The position numbers were made by a program, and so were the translations under genes. The notes under the pieces were generated by a model. That model was not told the origin of the DNA. It was given only the letters and a program-made list of their open reading frames with translations, and did not search any database. A stretch of DNA of 64,000 nucleotides from Lachnospiraceae bacterium P6A3 (lineage in GTDB: Bacteria; Bacillota; Clostridia; Lachnospirales; Lachnospiraceae): the NCBI GenBank assembly GCA_000702085.1, contig JNKP01000001.1:806001-870000 (forward strand). The letters run 5' to 3'. Below, one piece after another: positions 42,943-49,933 of the stretch (the first letter of the stretch is position 1; each line of letters opens with the position of its first letter).

Positions 42943-43728
42943 TCAGTAATCAACCTTTACAAGTGCCAGGCCCCTTGCGGGTGCCGTAAAACCTGCCTTA
43001 CTTCTGTCCAAGGTCTCAAAAAGCTCTGCAACGGATTCGGGAGTTCTCTTACCCTGTCCCACTTCGAGAAGGGTTCCGGTCATGATCCTTACCATGTACT
43101 GGAGGAAGCCGTTTCCGTGATAGGTAAATGTCAGATATTCATCCTTGTATTCGATCTCTATCGAATCCACGTTTCTGACACAGGATTTCTTCATTCGCGG
43201 GTTCCCGCAAAAAGAAGTAAAGTCGTGCTCTCCGATAATGTAAGAAGCCGCTTTCTTCATGGCCTCGATATCGGGAACCTTTCCAAGCTCATAACAAAAT
43301 CTTCTGTCAAATACAGGCTTAAGCTCTCCGGCATAGCAGGTATATCTGTAGGTCTTGCCTTTGGCGTTATACCTGGCGTGGAATCTGTCGCCCGCTACGG
43401 TCACATCAGTGACACAGATGTCATCGGGAAGATTTCTGTTGATACCGTCTCTAATCTCAGTGCAGGAAAGAGTCGTTTCAAGTCTTACATTGGCGCACAT
43501 GGCAAGAGCGTGAACGCCGCCGTCCGTTCTTCCCGCAGAGATGATATCCGGGATATCTCCTTCGAAGGATCCCAGGCTGTCGCCGTTTCCTTCTCCCGAG
43601 GGGTTCAGCATCCTGATAACCGCGGTCTCCATCTTGCCCTGGATAGTCTTCTCTTCTCCCGGCTGATGCTCCCAGCCGCGGTATGCGGTGCCGTCATATC
43701 TTATTATCAGCTTGTAATTGGTCATCAA
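42943..43728 (-). CDS. truA: tRNA pseudouridine synthase A
   Basis: 261 aa. RYDGTAYRGWEHQPGEEKTIQG and ISAGRTDGGVHAL, with the catalytic Asp in RTD, are the TruA signatures; GNGFLQYMVRIMTGTLLEVG is the conserved C-terminal segment. It converts uridines 38-40 in tRNA anticodon arms to pseudouridine. A housekeeping gene, it overlaps thrH by four bases and sits at the head of a glycan operon, where it may simply share the promoter. Confidence 0.97.
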   Translation of the reverse strand: MMTNYKLIIRYDGTAYRGWEHQPGEEKTIQGKMETAVIRMLNPSGEGNGDSLGSFEGDIPDIISAGRTDGGVHALAMCANVRLETTLSCTEIRDGINRNLPDDICVTDVTVAGDRFHARYNAKGKTYRYTCYAGELKPVFDRRFCYELGKVPDIEAMKKAASYIIGEHDFTSFCGNPRMKKSCVRNVDSIEIEYKDEYLTFTYHGNGFLQYMVRIMTGTLLEVGQGKRTPESVAELFETLDRSKAGFTAPARGLALVKVDY

Positions 43729-44330
43729 TCCTTCATTACGTCGGTAATTGCATTGAGAAGCTCGTCGTACTCTTCGAATGCGGGATACTGAGGATAGTCT
43801 TTCTTAAGCTGCTCGGTGGTCCTGAAAAGGAAACCTGCCTTGGAAGCTTCGATCATTCCCAGATCGTTGAAAGAGTCTCCGCTTGCGATGGTCTCATAAC
43901 CGATTGACTGAAGTGCCTTAACGGTTGTGAGCTTGGACTTGTCGCATCTCATCTGATATCCGGTGATCTCACCGTTATCCGCAACCTCAAGGGTGTTGCA
44001 CATGATGGTGGGCATTCCCAGCTTCTTCATAAGAGGAGCTGCAAACTGCTCAAACGTATCGCTGAGGATCAGGACCTGGGTCCTGCTTCTGAGTTCGTCG
44101 AGGAACTCCTTAGCGCCGGGAAGAGGATCGAGGGTAGCGATGGTCTCCTGGATCTCCTTAAGTCCCAGTCCGTGCTCTTTTAAGATTCCGATTCTGAAGT
44201 TCATGAGCTTATCATAATCAGGCTCATCCCTTGTGGTCCTCCTGAGCTCCGGAATACCGGTCTTTTCGGAAAATGCGATCCAGATTTCGGGTACGAGGAC
44301 TCCCTCAAGGTCAAGACATGTAATGTACAT
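43725..44330 (-). CDS. thrH: ThrH-type phosphoserine phosphatase/homoserine phosphotransferase
   Basis: 201 aa HAD enzyme. MYITCLDLEGVLVPEIWIAF, the motif I variant DLEG, matches Pseudomonas ThrH closely, as do TRDEPDYDKLMNFRI and ILSDTFEQFA. GDSFNDLGMI is the Mg-binding motif. ThrH dephosphorylates phosphoserine and can move the phosphate to homoserine. AGGG lies about nine bases before the ATG. It is the first gene of the run down to 32440 and its promoter (weak TCGACT-17-TATTCT with extended -10) lies at about 44383-44411. Confidence 0.92.
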   Translation of the reverse strand: MYITCLDLEGVLVPEIWIAFSEKTGIPELRRTTRDEPDYDKLMNFRIGILKEHGLGLKEIQETIATLDPLPGAKEFLDELRSRTQVLILSDTFEQFAAPLMKKLGMPTIMCNTLEVADNGEITGYQMRCDKSKLTTVKALQSIGYETIASGDSFNDLGMIEASKAGFLFRTTEQLKKDYPQYPAFEEYDELLNAITDVMKD

Positions 44331-44433
44331 TTTTTAATTCCCTTTCACTTAAAAATCTTCATTAAAACCCAACCATAAGAATAACAGAAAATGCCGTAAA
44401 AGTCGACATTTTTAGGGGGTTTTGAGGCCGCGC

Positions 44434-44506
44434 GGGTGACAGTGGGGACGCTACAGTTTTGTCACCGAATTCTGATGACAAAACTGTAGCGTCCCCACTG
44501 TCACCC
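44434..44506. repeat. Palindromic repeat, copy 5
   Basis: 73 nt. Arms GTGACAGTGGGGACGCT, variable ACAG, then TTTTGTCA, compensated; the loop contains GAATTC. One internal mismatch (C for T in the left arm) breaks a pair. Flanking CGC and GCG could lengthen the stem past a one-base bulge. It is the only copy not next to a stop codon: it lies about 100 bases upstream of thrH and 100 bases upstream of the RNA promoter at 44603. Confidence 0.9.
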
Positions 44507-44602
44507 TGCGTTTTCCGACTTGAATTGTCAGAATATTTTATCAATTACTTAAACGTTATCGAAATTATTTAGGGATTTTAAAAATATTTTTAGAAAAAGG
44601 TG

Positions 44603-44631
44603 TTGACAAGGTGAAATATTTAGATTATTAT
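44603..44631 (+). promoter_or_regulatory. Consensus sigma-A promoter with no protein gene downstream
   Basis: TTGACA (44603-44608), 17-base spacer, TATTAT (44626-44631). It is among the best promoters in the window, yet the next plus-strand sequence for 400 bases holds no ORF longer than eight codons. It is the main reason for calling a noncoding transcript here. Confidence 0.75.
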
Positions 44632-44636
44632 AGGCA

Positions 44637-45045
44637 CATAAAACAAAAGCGGATGAAAACAAAAACAAAATCTCATCTGACTTTTAGAAAAGGAGGACGG
44701 TCCGATGGGACACTGAGAAGTAACCCGTAAACAGTCTTTGGAGGGTGGACCAATGTACTAGCTGATATATAAACCACTAAAACCCGGAGCAACCGGATAA
44801 GATCTCGGAAAGAGTGAAAACACGACACAAGCATATATGCATATCGTCCTATGAACGCAGACTGCACCGTTTATATATGCATTCGGACGAACAGGTCGTA
44901 CGAAGAATGAAGCGATTTCAGAAGAGACGATACCGGGAGCCGATGGAGAAAATATAATACAGGAGGTATCCGCCAATGGATATTGAGGAACCCATCTACT
45001 AGGGGCGCCATTCGATGAAAGTTTTATCGGGTGGCGCCTATTAAC
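44637..45045 (+). ncRNA. Candidate structured noncoding RNA, about 400 nt, with three SD/micro-ORF units
   Basis: Transcript predicted from the promoter at 44603-44631. Pairings readable by eye: GATGA/TCATC near 44652 and 44674; GGTCC (44699-44703) with GGACC (44747-44751) enclosing ACTG (44712-44715) with CAGT (44732-44735); a CCGG-agcaa-CCGG hairpin near 44784; self-complementary GCATATATGC (44831-44840); and a strong 3' stem GGCGCCA / TGGCGCC (45004-45010, 45032-45038). Three units repeat the order GGAGG, a GG/CC-rich stretch, ATG, stop: ATG at 44705 (3 codons plus stop pattern MGH), at 44753 (MY) and at 44976 (MDIEEPIY). Repeat copy 6 begins six bases after its end and could terminate it. 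I cannot assign an RNA family. Confidence 0.45.
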
Positions 45046-45050
45046 ATGCT

Positions 45051-45125
45051 TAGGTGACAGTGGGGACGCTACGGTTTTGTCATCGAATTCTGATGACAAA
45101 ACCGTAGCGTCCCCACTGTCACCTA
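45051..45125. repeat. Palindromic repeat, copy 6
   Basis: 75 nt. Arms TAGGTGACAGTGGGGACGCT, variable ACGG, then TTTTGTCATC, fully complemented; the loop contains GAATTC. The outermost bases include the TAG stop of the zincin gene on the minus strand, so the gene ends inside the repeat. On plus it follows the candidate RNA directly and is the likeliest terminator for it. Confidence 0.93.
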
Positions 45126-45791
45126 CTCCATCAGATACCCGTGGTCATCCAGCCACTTTTTATGCTTCTTATAATCCGGCATCATGCTTTCAACTTCTGC
45201 CCAGAACGCCTTTGAATGATCCATATGAATTCTGTGACACAGCTCATGGATCAGAACATACTCAATTGATTCGGGAGGACACATCATAAGTCTCCAGGAT
45301 AAAGTGATCTTACCCGTCTCGGAGCAAGATCCCCACTTCGACTTTGCACCCGATATCCTGAGTTCCCTGTAGGTGATTCCCATTTCATAAGCCCTGTAAG
45401 TAAGCCTTACGGGAAGATATTCCTTAGCCCTTGCTTTCAGCCATCTTTCGTAAGATGCTTCATCTGCGCCTTCCGGAAAAATAAACTCATCCTGCCCCTT
45501 AACAATTCTTCCTCTTCCGGAAATTCTGATCCCGTATTCTTTTCCCAGATACAGCAGTTTTCCGCCGCCTTTGAACTCATGGGCTTTCAGATTCTCCGCC
45601 ATATTCAGAGCCTTCACGTAATTAAGCCTGATCCATCTTGTATGCTCTCGCATAAAAGAACGCACCTCCCCCTCCGATACGTGGGTCGGTGCGTTCACTA
45701 TAAGTGTACCCGTCTTGTCAAACTTCATGGACAGGCTCTTCCTGCGAGAATATATAACTTTTACCGGAATCCCGTCCATTATGGTATCCAT
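45123..45791 (-). CDS. YgjP/SprT-like zinc metallopeptidase domain protein (DUF45)
   Basis: 222 aa. The zincin motif is HELCHRIHMDHSKAFW (HExxH plus a downstream His), preceded by SKWGSCSETGKITLSWRLM, the invariant segment of the YgjP/DUF45 family. These small cytoplasmic proteins are predicted metal-dependent hydrolases of uncertain substrate. It follows coaX after one base, so it is in the panT-coaX transcript. Its stop codon is part of palindromic repeat copy 6. Confidence 0.88.
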   Translation of the reverse strand: MDTIMDGIPVKVIYSRRKSLSMKFDKTGTLIVNAPTHVSEGEVRSFMREHTRWIRLNYVKALNMAENLKAHEFKGGGKLLYLGKEYGIRISGRGRIVKGQDEFIFPEGADEASYERWLKARAKEYLPVRLTYRAYEMGITYRELRISGAKSKWGSCSETGKITLSWRLMMCPPESIEYVLIHELCHRIHMDHSKAFWAEVESMMPDYKKHKKWLDDHGYLME

Positions 45792-45792
45792 A

Positions 45793-46572
45793 TTATTTTT
45801 TCTTACCCTTAACGTTCTTGTAGTAAATGATCCTCAGTCCGTCGATCAGAAGATCGTCATCGAAAATAATATCATGGGTGCAGTAAGGTGTGATCCTGGA
45901 TGAAAGTCCGCCGGTCGCAATGAGTGACTTGACTCCTCCCATCTCCTTCTCGCATCTGTCGATCAGTCCGTCCAGCATGGCCGCATTTCCGTAGATAAGT
46001 CCGGACTGCATACAGTCTCTGGTGTTGGTTCCGATAACCTTCTCGGGAACATCATAGGAAATGCTGGAAAGGAGTGCGGTTCTTCCAACCAGTGCATCAT
46101 AAGAGACCTTAACGCCGGGGTAAATGATAACGCCCAGGAACTCTTTGTTTTTGCCGATGGCGGTTATGGTGGTTGCGGTTCCGAGATCCATGATCAGCAT
46201 GGGAGCTTCGTATTTTGCGATAGCTGCGACTGCTCCGACCACAAGATCGGCACCTACTTCCGAAGGATCGCCCACGGCTATGTTAAGACCTGTCTTAAGT
46301 CCGGGCCCTACGATAAGTGCATTGTGACCCGTAAGAAGTCTGATCACCGCACCCAGTATGTCATTCATGGGAGGAACAACGGAAGATATGATTCCGCCTT
46401 TGATCTCATCAAGAGCAACTCCCTTGATCTCGAGAATGTTCTTTACGAGAACCGCATATTCCGCTTCGGTCTTGGCATGATCTGTTGCAAATCTCGTGAG
46501 AAAATAAGTCTTCTCCTCATCCAGAACACCCATGACGATATTTGTATTTCCTACATCAAACGCAAGTATCAT
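45793..46572 (-). CDS. coaX: Type III pantothenate kinase
   Basis: 259 aa. MILAFDVGNTNIVMGV is the phosphate-1 loop of the ASKHA fold, ISSVVPPMN follows, and MDLGTATTITAIG with PGVKVSYDAL is the CoaX-specific core. It phosphorylates pantothenate, the first step of CoA synthesis, and is insensitive to CoA. GGGAGG lies eight bases before the ATG. The ECF S component upstream is the likely pantothenate importer; a terminator-like hairpin lies between them. Confidence 0.96.
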   Translation of the reverse strand: MILAFDVGNTNIVMGVLDEEKTYFLTRFATDHAKTEAEYAVLVKNILEIKGVALDEIKGGIISSVVPPMNDILGAVIRLLTGHNALIVGPGLKTGLNIAVGDPSEVGADLVVGAVAAIAKYEAPMLIMDLGTATTITAIGKNKEFLGVIIYPGVKVSYDALVGRTALLSSISYDVPEKVIGTNTRDCMQSGLIYGNAAMLDGLIDRCEKEMGGVKSLIATGGLSSRITPYCTHDIIFDDDLLIDGLRIIYYKNVKGKKK

Positions 46573-46597
46573 GTAGTTTACCTCCCGTAAATAAAAA

Positions 46598-46621
46598 GGG
46601 CACGGCTATAAAGCCATGCCC
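46598..46621 (-). terminator. Terminator/attenuator between panT and coaX
   Basis: GGGCA-c-GGCT, four-base loop, AGCC-a-TGCCC: nine pairs with one mismatch, followed on the minus strand by TTTTTATTT. It starts six bases after the panT stop and ends 25 bases before the coaX start, so coaX is reached only by read-through or from a promoter I cannot see. Confidence 0.75.
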
Positions 46622-46627
46622 GCATAG

Positions 46628-47209
46628 TTATGCTACATTGGATTTCTTCGCGATTCCGATGATTTGAACGATTGCGGTGGAGAGCGCAAGATTGATGATG
46701 AGCTCTACGAAGAAGTTTGCTCCGACCATTCCGAAGATCAGGAAATTTCCTGCACTGGGGAAGCCCGATGCAACTGCCCACTCATTGATGGTATCCATGA
46801 AAAAGAGTACACATCCGAGAAGGAAAAGTCCGGTGTTGGTAACAGGTGCAGCGATTCCGGCAAGTATTACAGCAATGAATCTGTTCTTGGAAGAAACCAG
46901 ATTGTAGATGATTCCCGCTGCGATTCCGGCACACATACCCTTCATGATACAGGTGATGACTGTTCCGGGAACGTTAACCGCAAGGAACGCCTGAGCATCA
47001 GTACACAATACAACTACGCCGAATACGAATCCGAGCCATGCTCCTGCCCACCAGCCGTAAAGCGCAGCGCCTACGATGATTGGTGCAAGTACAAGCGTGA
47101 TAGTGAACACTCCGAAACGAACCGTAAGTGCAAGTGCCTGAAGTACGATGACGATCGCAGTTAAAAGTCCGAGTCCGACGATAGTGTTGGTCTTTTTTTG
47201 TGTATTCAT
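46628..47209 (-). CDS. panT: ECF transporter S component, probable pantothenate importer
   Basis: 193 aa, six membrane segments. MNTQKKTNTIVGLGLLTAI is the usual charged start of S components, and the LTVRFGVFTITLVLAPIIVGAALYG segment recalls the PanT/FolT group. Adjacent coaX makes pantothenate the best substrate guess. The frame extends 25 codons further upstream, but AAAGGAGG lies just before the ATG at 47209. An extended -10 promoter (TGATACAAT on the minus strand, about 47284-47292) and the palindrome at 47260-47275 lie upstream. Confidence 0.75.
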   Translation of the reverse strand: MNTQKKTNTIVGLGLLTAIVIVLQALALTVRFGVFTITLVLAPIIVGAALYGWWAGAWLGFVFGVVVLCTDAQAFLAVNVPGTVITCIMKGMCAGIAAGIIYNLVSSKNRFIAVILAGIAAPVTNTGLFLLGCVLFFMDTINEWAVASGFPSAGNFLIFGMVGANFFVELIINLALSTAIVQIIGIAKKSNVA

Positions 47210-47259
47210 ATTGCCTCCTTTGCTGCCGCTCTCTTTTCGCATGAGATGCGACGCAACCC

Positions 47260-47275
47260 GATGCACTATTGCATC
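47260..47275 (-). promoter_or_regulatory. Perfect palindrome in the panT leader (possible operator)
   Basis: GATGCA-ctat-TGCATC lies just downstream of the panT -10 box (TGATACAAT) and about 50 bases before the start codon. It could be a repressor site overlapping the start of transcription or a short leader hairpin. A second small inverted repeat (CGCAT-ctc-ATGCG) follows at about 47239-47251. Confidence 0.4.
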
Positions 47276-47329
47276 CGAGGACATTGTATCACATTAAGGG
47301 TTTTTGTAATGCATTTTTTCCCATACAAA

Positions 47330-47357
47330 AAGAGGGCTCCTTTGCGAGAACCCTCTT
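47330..47357 (-). terminator. Intrinsic terminator of the M6 protease gene
   Basis: AAGAGGG / CCCTCTT with an inner CTC/GAG, then TTTTTGT on the minus strand, starting eight bases after the lipoprotein gene's stop. The stem is seven pairs plus three across a two-base bulge. Confidence 0.85.
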
Positions 47358-47364
47358 AAGCAAA

Positions 47365-49860
47365 TTATAATCTTGTGATCCTGATGACCGCCTTTGCATC
47401 CGCGCCCGAGCCGGTAATGCTGACAACCTCTATGGAATAGCCGAAGTCACTGCCGTCATCGAAATTACCTTCAAAGAAAAACGCCTTGTATTTATCGGTC
47501 GTAAATACATCTCCCGCCTTGAAGAAATCTTCATCCGTCACATATGTTCGCGGGCTGCCGAGCGTGGTGAAGGTATTGACCGCACCTCTTTGTATCAGTT
47601 CGATATTATAAAAACCATTCTCGCTGTATGCATTGGGGAAATGGATCGTTCCTATGGGACAAGGCTCCAGATCAGGTGCTTCATAGGATACGTAATCTCT
47701 GTATTCCATTCTTGCATCAACGTGATATATGCGGACTCCGGGTTCACCGCCGATGTCGTATACCCCGTCATGAGCGCTGTAGGAATTAACTCCGGAATCG
47801 TCGAACAGATCCACCATGATATATTCCGAAAAAGGATCATCCATTGTACTTCCGGCCGCAGGTATGGCGATCATATCACCGGTCTCTCCCATGACACCGA
47901 TCTCAACATCCACGGCTTCACCGGTACCCAGTCCCTGAATTATGGTCGGTTCGATCCAGCCTACGGAATATTTTGAATATGCATTCCAATCGCCGCAATT
48001 GGAGTCCTGCATATCATATCCGCCCACAGCATCTATTCCCGAATATGTAACATCATAATAATCTATAAGTCCGAGCATATGACCGAACTCGTGAATCAGT
48101 GTATTATCCTCGAACAGATAACTGTTGATCGTAACGGCACCGTTGACGGACGGCCTTTCGACAGTTCCGGCATATTCGCTTCCGTAAGTTGTCCTGTAAC
48201 AGATCGCACCTTCAAAGGATATGATGAAAAACGATCCATCCGCATTGGGCGAACCTGAATTCAGAAATACAACCGCATCAAAATATCCGTTATCGTCTTT
48301 GTCGAAGGATCCGAAATCCATGTCCGGGTAAGTTTCATACATCCAGTCCAGAACTTCATTAAAGAATTCCGTATCCACATTTTGTTCTCTGTGCTCCGCA
48401 AAATCATAAGGAGCTCTGTACCAGTCGGTCATGAAGGTAGTGATCGAAAGATTGCCGTATGAAACCCGGTCAAAATAATCGCTCAGTGAGAACAGTCCTT
48501 CGGAAAGACCCGATGTATAATCCGTAACGTTTCCGCTTTCATCCTCAACTCTTCCGAGATACGACCTGTACTCGTCCAGATCATCATCCGTGGAATTCTG
48601 AGGTTCATCCTGCCATGCAATGGGAATTGCCAGTACCTTAAGGTCCCCATTAGCTTCAGGGAATGCATAGGGTACGAGATCGTGCATGGTCCGGGCGGTA
48701 GTATACAGAGGAACTATCTCGGGCTTTACGTCAAAGGTCTGCTCCCCGAGTGAAACAACGATGGCATCACCTGCGTTAAGGTTAGTGTTAAACCTGTCTC
48801 TGATGGTGTTATCGCTTCCTCTGATGCCTTCAATCTCAAAAAGATTGCCTTCGGAAATATTGCAGATATAAGCAGCAGTCCCGGCCATTGCGGAATTCAT
48901 CATCTGCTCTACGGTGAAGGGATACTTTTCGTGCTTAAGATCGGGCATAGCCCACAGATAAAAGTCATAAATATGATTGTTCGGGTCATAGGTTTCGCGG
49001 CCCGCATCATATCTTTCGCCTTCAAGGTAGTATCCGTAAAAATCCGGATCCAGAAAAACCTCTCTGAATCTTGTAGGTTCATCGTCCTCCTCATATATCA
49101 CGTATATATCCGAGAGAACGACATCGTCCTTAAATGCAGACCCCTGAGAACCGTCACAGGGCACATCACATCCCACGCCTACAAAATTAGGCTGAAAGTC
49201 CAATAAAGCATAATCCGGAAATTCCGTAGGATCGATCATGTAATCTCTGGTGTAGCGTCCGTATCCGACAGTATAGACCATGTTTTCCGGAGAATCGGGA
49301 TTCATGTTGAATTCCACATCATAACCACCGAAAGTAGTCAGCCAGTTCTCCTCATTTCCGGGAGAGGATACGATGGGGTCCGCACTGAAGATTCTGCCTA
49401 TGCTGTCAAGGCTGATAATAACTCCGTTTTCATGAAAAACTATCTCATCTTCACCGACGGTTATATCATATCCCCAGAATCTGACCGGGTTTCCGTCCGG
49501 ACCTTTGGTTTCAAATATAACAGTATTATCATCCCTGTACTCAGTGCTTGATTCATCGATATCCTCAAGTGCATTCCAGGTGAGCACATTATCATAATCG
49601 ATATCGTAATTGAAGAAGTTCTTAAAGCTCCTGTAGGCACCGTAATAATTTTCCCAGGACTCACTGAGGGTCCAGCCGAAAAGGCAATAATCATCCTCAG
49701 GGAGCTCCCCATCGGTAATCCCTGAATAAGCCGGATCGTTTCCGTTCCCATTGGATCCGCCCGAACCGGCTGCGTTTTCTCCGCCGCATCCCGTAAATGT
49801 CATAAGTGATGCGGTCACGATGCAGCTCATGATAAATGCCGTAATCTTACTTTTCTTCAA
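47365..49860 (-). CDS. M6-family (immune inhibitor A-like) metalloprotease lipoprotein
   Basis: 831 aa. It begins with a lipoprotein signal (KKSKITAFIMSC, then SLMTFTGC with the lipobox Cys) and a Gly/Ser/Asn linker. The zinc site is TLIHEFGHMLGLIDYYD (HEFGH plus Asp), the M6 pattern, near residue 575. It should be anchored outside and cleave proteins; the ~400 residues before the peptidase domain are of unknown fold. The open frame runs 157 codons further upstream (to 50331), but that part is antisense to asnA and past a terminator. AGAGGTGG about seven bases before the TTG at 49860 and the signal sequence fix the start. Confidence 0.87.
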   Translation of the reverse strand: MKKSKITAFIMSCIVTASLMTFTGCGGENAAGSGGSNGNGNDPAYSGITDGELPEDDYCLFGWTLSESWENYYGAYRSFKNFFNYDIDYDNVLTWNALEDIDESSTEYRDDNTVIFETKGPDGNPVRFWGYDITVGEDEIVFHENGVIISLDSIGRIFSADPIVSSPGNEENWLTTFGGYDVEFNMNPDSPENMVYTVGYGRYTRDYMIDPTEFPDYALLDFQPNFVGVGCDVPCDGSQGSAFKDDVVLSDIYVIYEEDDEPTRFREVFLDPDFYGYYLEGERYDAGRETYDPNNHIYDFYLWAMPDLKHEKYPFTVEQMMNSAMAGTAAYICNISEGNLFEIEGIRGSDNTIRDRFNTNLNAGDAIVVSLGEQTFDVKPEIVPLYTTARTMHDLVPYAFPEANGDLKVLAIPIAWQDEPQNSTDDDLDEYRSYLGRVEDESGNVTDYTSGLSEGLFSLSDYFDRVSYGNLSITTFMTDWYRAPYDFAEHREQNVDTEFFNEVLDWMYETYPDMDFGSFDKDDNGYFDAVVFLNSGSPNADGSFFIISFEGAICYRTTYGSEYAGTVERPSVNGAVTINSYLFEDNTLIHEFGHMLGLIDYYDVTYSGIDAVGGYDMQDSNCGDWNAYSKYSVGWIEPTIIQGLGTGEAVDVEIGVMGETGDMIAIPAAGSTMDDPFSEYIMVDLFDDSGVNSYSAHDGVYDIGGEPGVRIYHVDARMEYRDYVSYEAPDLEPCPIGTIHFPNAYSENGFYNIELIQRGAVNTFTTLGSPRTYVTDEDFFKAGDVFTTDKYKAFFFEGNFDDGSDFGYSIEVVSITGSGADAKAVIRITRL

Positions 49861-49891
49861 AATAACCCACCTCTCGCAGAAAAACACATAA

Positions 49892-49923
49892 AACAGGACC
49901 GGTTTGTTTTTACCGGTCCTGTT
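49892..49923 (-). terminator. Intrinsic terminator of asnA
   Basis: AACAGGACCGG / CCGGTCCTGTT with a ten-base AT loop, followed on the minus strand by TTTATGTGTTTTTC. It begins ten bases after the asnA stop and lies just upstream of the M6 protease ribosome site, whose gene therefore needs its own promoter in this short gap. Confidence 0.85.
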
Positions 49924-49933
49924 ACATTTCGTA

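Noticed and set aside
44735-44761. T-box-like stretch GGAGGGTGGACC in the candidate RNA
   Set aside because: It lacks the ACCGCG end of the T-box bulge, has no terminator partner, and no aminoacyl-tRNA or amino acid gene lies downstream on plus.
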